NCBI GenBank assembly: GCA_964573295.1
Contig: CAZNJE010000003.1
Coordinates: 62,001 to 126,000, forward strand
Origin: CAYQJL01 sp964573295
GTDB taxonomy: Bacteria > Eisenbacteria > RBG-16-71-46 > CAIMUX01 > WJJG01
Direction: 5' to 3'
Length of the DNA stretch: 64,000 nt
Of the stretch, positions 60,095 to 64,000 are shown piece by piece (within the stretch, counting starts at the first letter, position 1; every line of letters starts with the position of its first letter). The position numbers and the translations under genes are program-made. The notes below the pieces were generated by a model that ran no database searches, was not told the origin of the DNA, and worked only from the letters and a program-made list of their open reading frames with translations.

Positions 60095-62308
60095 CTTGCC
60101 ACCACCCTTGCTCTCCTTCTCTGGCTGCCTTCGGCCTCGGCCTACTGGAACCCCGACCCCGGCGTCCATGTGCCGGTCAGCCTGGCTCCCGGGGAGAAGT
60201 ACGACGTCTTCATCGTCACCGATGGGATCGGCGGCGCCATCATCGCTTGGGAAGATGAGCGCGGCGGAGACAGCGACATCTATGTCCAACGTGTCAACGC
60301 GCGGGGTGAAGCGCTGTGGCAGGCTGACGGGGTTCCGGTCTGTGCCGCGCCGAATGACCAGTACATCTTTCACTCTTCGACCGGCACCACCGGCTTCACT
60401 CCGATCGTGTCCGACGGCCAAGGCGGGGCCTACATCGCTTGGCAAGATGCTCGTTTCTTCGGTGCGCGACAGAACGACATCTACTGCCAGCGCGTGAGTG
60501 CGGACGGTGAGCCGCTCTTCGCTCCCAACGGATTGCCGATCGCCACCGGCGCCGGGATGGAAGACCAGCCCACCCTGTGCGCGGATGGCGAGGGCGGTGT
60601 GTTCGTGATCTGGCAGGACAAAAACACTGACCCGGTGTTCTATGACCTCTGGGGCCAGCACGTCTCTGCCGCGGGCGAACGCCTGTGGAATGGCGCCACC
60701 CCCCTGCCCCTGGTCGAAGCCGGCTGGGACCAGGACGCGCCCACGGCGTGCCCCGACGGCAGCGGGGGATTCTTCCTGGCATGGACTGACAGCCGGGCGA
60801 ATCTGAACGACATCTTCGCCGGACGGTTCGACAGCGGCGGCCATCCTCTCTGGACCCCTGGCGGGATTCCCGTTTTCCAGAACGGCAACGGACAGGACGC
60901 GATCGTCATCCAGCCGGCGGCCGACGGGCACCCCCTGCTGGCGTGGGTGGATCGTCGTACCGGGTCTCCGGATATCTACGCCCAGAAGCTCGATGCCGCC
61001 GATGGATCCCCGCTCTGGAGCGCGGCCGGCGTGGCGGTGTGCGGCGCGCCGAATTCGCAATACCGTCCGGCACTGGCCCCGGATGCCGGCGGCGGCGCCT
61101 ACGTCGCCTGGTTCGACTACCGAAACGCACCCAGCGGCCCGCCCTGGAATCTCGACATCTTCGCCAGCCGCCTTTTGCATGACGGCACGCTCGCCCCCGG
61201 CTGGCCAACCGATGGGCTGGCCGTCTGCGGCGCCCCCGACGCACAGCGCGACGTGGACGTGTGCGCCGACTGGGACGGCGGGCTGTTCTTGGCGTGGGAA
61301 GACAATCGCGCCGGGACCGGGCACGAGGATGTCTACGCCCAGCAGGTCGACGCTTCCGGCAACCTGCTGCTGGAAACCGACGGCCGCCTCATCGCTTCGG
61401 CGCCCAATAACCAGAAGCGACCTGATCTGGTCGCCGGCGCCGGGGGCGCGATCCTGGCCTGGCCCGATGATCGCGACCATATCTACGAGCAGGATGTCTA
61501 CGCCGACCGGCTCCTGGTCCATCAAGATCCCGTCTGCAGCGTGAGCCAGCTTCAGGTCGATTTCGGTGATGTGACCGGGATCGTCAGCCTCGACCTGGTC
61601 ATCGGCAATGTGGGCGAATCCTCATTCAACATTGAGGATCTGATCCTGACCGAGGGGGATCAGGGCTTCTCCGTGATTCCCGCCGCGACCCCGCCCGCGG
61701 ACCTGCCCCCGTCGGATGTGCTCATTGTTCAGGTCCGGTTCGATCCGGCCGAAGCTCCCTTTTGGGCCCCCCCGCTGGCCGACACCCTCGAGATCTGGCA
61801 TGACGCACCCCGGCTCGCCTGGCGTCCCGACACCGTTTCGCCGATCCTGATTCCCTTGTCGGCCTCGGCCGCCGCAATGGATATCGGTCGGCCGCAAGGA
61901 CAGCCCCCCTCCTGGCGGCTGCGGTGCTATCCGTCGAGCGGATTCAGCAGCCTGCGGGTCGAGCTCCTGCCGGAGGCCAACTCTGTCCAGGCAGAAACAC
62001 CCCGCACCGGGATAGGGATCTCGCCCACCGGGATGGGGATGGCGCCCAACGGGATAGGGATGGCGCCCACCGGGATGGGTATGACGCAGGGTTGGTTCGA
62101 GATTCTCGATCCGTCCGGACGAATCGTACGTCGCCTCCCCAGCGGGCCGGTGGGTCCCGAGGGAGTTCGGATCATCTGGCACGGTGAGGACAATCTGGGC
62201 CGCCCCGCCCCGAGCGGCATCTACCTTCTGCGCTGGCGCGCAGTGCAGGAGCCGATCGCCGGCATGCGCGTGCGCGTGCCGGCCCGTCGGTTTCTGTGGA
62301 GCCGGTAG
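60047..62308 (+). CDS. Secreted propeller-repeat protein with FlgD domain
   Basis: The 753-residue exported protein begins MRHIMRHSMRYSMRHI, made by a 12-bp repeat, and then a signal helix (LATTLALLLWLPSASA). About eight blades follow with the pattern DGxGGAxIAWxDxR-xxDIYxQRV-xAxGxxLWxxxGxxVC (IIAWEDERGGDSDIYVQ; YIAWQDARF; FFLAWTDSRANLNDIF; LLAWVDRRTGSPDIYAQ). An Ig-like ASH/choice-of-anchor stretch (about 500-610) and a 7-residue repeat precede the FlgD-like end (PSGRIVRRL; IIWHGEDNLGR). GGGGG lies 7 bases before the first ATG; any of four ATGs could start it. Confidence 0.85.
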   Translation: MRHIMRHSMRYSMRHILATTLALLLWLPSASAYWNPDPGVHVPVSLAPGEKYDVFIVTDGIGGAIIAWEDERGGDSDIYVQRVNARGEALWQADGVPVCAAPNDQYIFHSSTGTTGFTPIVSDGQGGAYIAWQDARFFGARQNDIYCQRVSADGEPLFAPNGLPIATGAGMEDQPTLCADGEGGVFVIWQDKNTDPVFYDLWGQHVSAAGERLWNGATPLPLVEAGWDQDAPTACPDGSGGFFLAWTDSRANLNDIFAGRFDSGGHPLWTPGGIPVFQNGNGQDAIVIQPAADGHPLLAWVDRRTGSPDIYAQKLDAADGSPLWSAAGVAVCGAPNSQYRPALAPDAGGGAYVAWFDYRNAPSGPPWNLDIFASRLLHDGTLAPGWPTDGLAVCGAPDAQRDVDVCADWDGGLFLAWEDNRAGTGHEDVYAQQVDASGNLLLETDGRLIASAPNNQKRPDLVAGAGGAILAWPDDRDHIYEQDVYADRLLVHQDPVCSVSQLQVDFGDVTGIVSLDLVIGNVGESSFNIEDLILTEGDQGFSVIPAATPPADLPPSDVLIVQVRFDPAEAPFWAPPLADTLEIWHDAPRLAWRPDTVSPILIPLSASAAAMDIGRPQGQPPSWRLRCYPSSGFSSLRVELLPEANSVQAETPRTGIGISPTGMGMAPNGIGMAPTGMGMTQGWFEILDPSGRIVRRLPSGPVGPEGVRIIWHGEDNLGRPAPSGIYLLRWRAVQEPIAGMRVRVPARRFLWSR
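62009..62092 (+). repeat. 21-bp in-frame repeat, 4 copies
   Basis: Four units encode GIGISPT, GMGMAPN, GIGMAPT and GMGMTQG, splitting the C-terminal FlgD-like domain region from the first strand after it. The repeat inserted a Gly/Met-rich loop without shifting the frame. Confidence 0.93.
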
Positions 62309-62456
62309 AGCCACAAGAACCGCTAGCGCCGGCCGGGTGCCAGGAGGTCACGAGAACGGAGCTTGATTTATTCGCCCCGATCGACCTTACTAGGCACCTG
62401 GGCCCCATGCGAACCCGTGTGTCCCGCCTGTCGGGGCTCCAGCGTCTCGACGATCC

Positions 62457-62470
62457 AATACACGAGTATT
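62457..62470. promoter_or_regulatory. AT-rich inverted repeat before rho
   Basis: AATAC-ACGA-GTATT lies 26 bases before the ATG of the Rho-like gene, an AT-rich patch in GC-rich surroundings. A regulator site or leader hairpin is possible. Confidence 0.25.
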
Positions 62471-62495
62471 CAAGAGGATAGGAACAGCTCAACCC

Positions 62496-63596
62496 ATGGC
62501 ATCCATCGGCACCGGCATTCTCGCGTTCACGAATCGCGGTGAGGGCGTTCTGCGCGACCCCGCGAACTCCTTCCGGCCGTCCCCCAAGGACGTTCGTGTC
62601 CCGCGTCAGCTCATCCAGAAGCATCGTCTCTGCGAGGGCGCCCGCCTCGAAGGCCCGACCCGCTCCGGCCGTCACGGACCGGAGATTCGCGAGGTCGACA
62701 CGGTTGCCGGCTTGCCACCCAAAGAGTTCGCCGAGCGCCCCACCCTCGAGAAGCTGACCGCCGTCGACCCTACCGAGAGATTCCATCTCGCCGCGACCAA
62801 CAAGCTCACCATGCGGGTCGTCGACCTGATTGCCCCGATCGGACGTGGCACCCGTGGGCTCATCGTCGCGCCACCGAAAGCGGGCAAGACCATCTTGCTC
62901 ATGGACCTTGCCCACGCGATTCGCCGCGATGACCCGACGGTGCGCATCATCTGCCTGCTGATCGATGAACGGCCCGAGGAAGTCACCCACTTCCGCCGCA
63001 GCGTCGACGCAGAGGTGCTGGCCAGCTCCAAGGACCACAGTCCGGCCGATCATGTCAACCTCGCCCGTCTCACACTCGCCCATCTTCGCACCGAGCTCGA
63101 GTGCGGCCGCCATTCGGTCGTCCTCGTCGACAGCCTCACTCGCATGGGCCGTGCCTTCAATGCCGTCGGCTCCGGCAGCCGTCGCACGATGTCGGGCGGT
63201 CTCGAGGCCGGCGTCATGGAAGTGCCACGGCGGTTCTTCGGCCTGGCTCGCGCAATCGAAGGCGGGGGGTCGGTGACCATCATCGCAACCGCTCTCGTCG
63301 ACACCGGATCCCGCATGGACGAATTGATCTTCCAGGAGTTCAAGGGTACGGGGAACAGCGAGGTCGTACTGGATCGCTCCCTGGCCGAGTCGCGCATCTT
63401 CCCCGCCATCGACGTCACGACATCCGGCACCCGCAAAGAAGCGCTCCTGTACGATCCCGACGAGGAACGGCGAGTATGGATGATCCGCAAAGCGCTCGCC
63501 GGCCGCAAGCCCGCCAACGCCATGCAGGCCCTGATCCGTTCCCTCGAGCAGTTTCCTTCCAACCAAGCGCTGCTCGAAACCATCGCCCTCGACTAG
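62496..63596 (+). CDS. rho: Transcription termination factor Rho, short form
   Basis: The hexameric RNA helicase core is intact. The cold-shock-type RNA-binding part comes first (GILAFTNRGEGVLRDP, PSPKDVRVPRQLIQKHRL). Walker A is VAPPKAGKT, followed by LLIDERPEEVTHFRR, Walker B VVLVDSLTRMGRAFN, the R/Q-loop region SGGLEAGVMEVPRRFFG and EFKGTGNSEVVLDR. At 366 residues it lacks the N-terminal helical Rho_N domain and is shorter than typical Rho (about 420). The central motif SGSRRTMSGGLEAG also departs from the usual SGKxLTGGVDANAL. It may be a second, diverged Rho. The ribosome site is weak. Confidence 0.92.
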   Translation: MASIGTGILAFTNRGEGVLRDPANSFRPSPKDVRVPRQLIQKHRLCEGARLEGPTRSGRHGPEIREVDTVAGLPPKEFAERPTLEKLTAVDPTERFHLAATNKLTMRVVDLIAPIGRGTRGLIVAPPKAGKTILLMDLAHAIRRDDPTVRIICLLIDERPEEVTHFRRSVDAEVLASSKDHSPADHVNLARLTLAHLRTELECGRHSVVLVDSLTRMGRAFNAVGSGSRRTMSGGLEAGVMEVPRRFFGLARAIEGGGSVTIIATALVDTGSRMDELIFQEFKGTGNSEVVLDRSLAESRIFPAIDVTTSGTRKEALLYDPDEERRVWMIRKALAGRKPANAMQALIRSLEQFPSNQALLETIALD

Positions 63597-63963
63597 CGCG
63601 CACTCGCATGCACTCGCATGGCGCCGCCCCGGCACGAGCTGCGGCGGGCATACTCCATTTGGGCCAGCCCGATGCGAGCCGCGGCTGTCCCACGTGAGTC
63701 TCCCACGTGAGTCTCCCACGTGAGCCGCCCTGCTTGCGCACCTTTGTTGCACACGGCTCGGTTCACAGCCGCGCCAAGCGATCGCGCTCTCCCGGAATCC
63801 CACGAGAAACTTCGCTCCGCCATGCGCGACCGTTGTGATGGCACCTAACAGAATCGTATCATCAAGAATGTACGCGGTAGCGCCCTGCGATTCACATCGC
63901 CGTGCGCATCGTCGCATCGTCGCCTGGTCGTTTCCTTCACCCAGACTACTTGGGAGGTTGCTC
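63597..63963. other. Intergenic region after rho
   Basis: The 367 bases contain a 10-bp doublet (GCACTCGCAT at 63600 and 63610), the 13-bp repeat below, and the leader of the last gene. No gene is supported. Confidence 0.5.
63688..63726. repeat. 13-bp tandem repeat, 3 copies
   Basis: TCCCACGTGAGTC is present twice exactly and once with one change. Each unit contains the palindrome CACGTG. Confidence 0.93.
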
Positions 63964-64000
63964 ATGAAGCGATGTTTTGCGCTCCTAACCATGGGGCTCT
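63964..64000 (+). CDS. Start of a probable secreted protein (partial)
   Basis: The last 37 bases open a frame MKRCFALLTMGL with GGGAGG 6 bases upstream. A basic start and hydrophobic run suggest a signal peptide. The rest lies outside the window. Confidence 0.55.
   Translation, partial: MKRCFALLTMGL

Noticed and set aside
1..64000. Insertion sequences, prophage or integrase genes
   Set aside because: No transposase, integrase, terminal inverted repeats or phage structural genes were recognised in any frame.

Overview
The window is GC-rich DNA from a Gram-negative bacterium, shown by RND/TolC-type efflux and lipobox adaptor proteins. Six large secreted proteins (genes at 721, 19910, 33611, 41714, 44300 and 60047) end in, or in one case in a degenerate version of, a C-terminal FlgD-type Ig domain with a WDGRD-like core. 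That architecture is typical of uncultivated FCB-affiliated lineages such as Eisenbacteria or Krumholzibacteriota. This placement is an inference from domain style; there is no rRNA here to confirm it. Most of the GC-rich long reading frames overlapping these genes are shadows.

Layout. 1-630: start of an FtsL/FtsB-like gene and two tRNAs (Glu-CTC, Gln-CTG). 721-8146: giant gingipain-like C25 protease, HU, a Cys-pair secreted protein and acpS. 8305-13936: a membrane-anchored reductive-dehalogenase-like Fe-S protein, a TPR/AAA+/Fis regulator of the sigma-54 activator type, and directly upstream of it a small secreted protein carrying four copies of the octapeptide ALGEEFPE. 14608-22442: M14 peptidase, 6-bladed propeller, BNR-repeat protein and a DUF2807 protein. 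22827-29456: TetR fused to TolC, periplasmic adaptor and RND pump in one operon. 29479-33389: NatAB-like ABC transporter and photolyase. 33611-38986: HExxH metalloprotease, HDOD-GGDEF protein with a small partner, DUF1028-TPR. 39032-41309: folate/pterin operon (SDR, folB, folK, folE). 41714-47053: subtilase, PQQ-like propeller and YitT-family protein. 47170-56221: the most unusual region. 56536-64000: secreted C1 peptidase, Ogt, AEC transporter, a secreted repeat protein, a short Rho and the start of another secreted protein.

The unusual region holds two paralogous four-gene membrane cassettes facing each other (47170-50683 on + and 56221-52827 on -), with the same gene order in each. Each encodes an FN3/membrane protein, a six-helix membrane protein, an anchored extracytoplasmic alpha/beta protein and a second six-helix membrane protein. 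Between them lie a small secreted protein (51018-51575) and a lone flagellin homologue (51706-52545). The flagellin gene has a textbook sigma-54 promoter at 52601-52615 and a palindrome about 100 bp further upstream. No other flagellar gene is visible.

A second candidate system is the octapeptide precursor plus TPR/AAA+ regulator at 9744-12989. The eight residues are identical in all four copies while their codons differ silently, so the peptide itself seems to be under selection. The window is also full of short tandem repeats (9-42 bp units), often at the 3' ends of genes and sometimes containing the stop codon.
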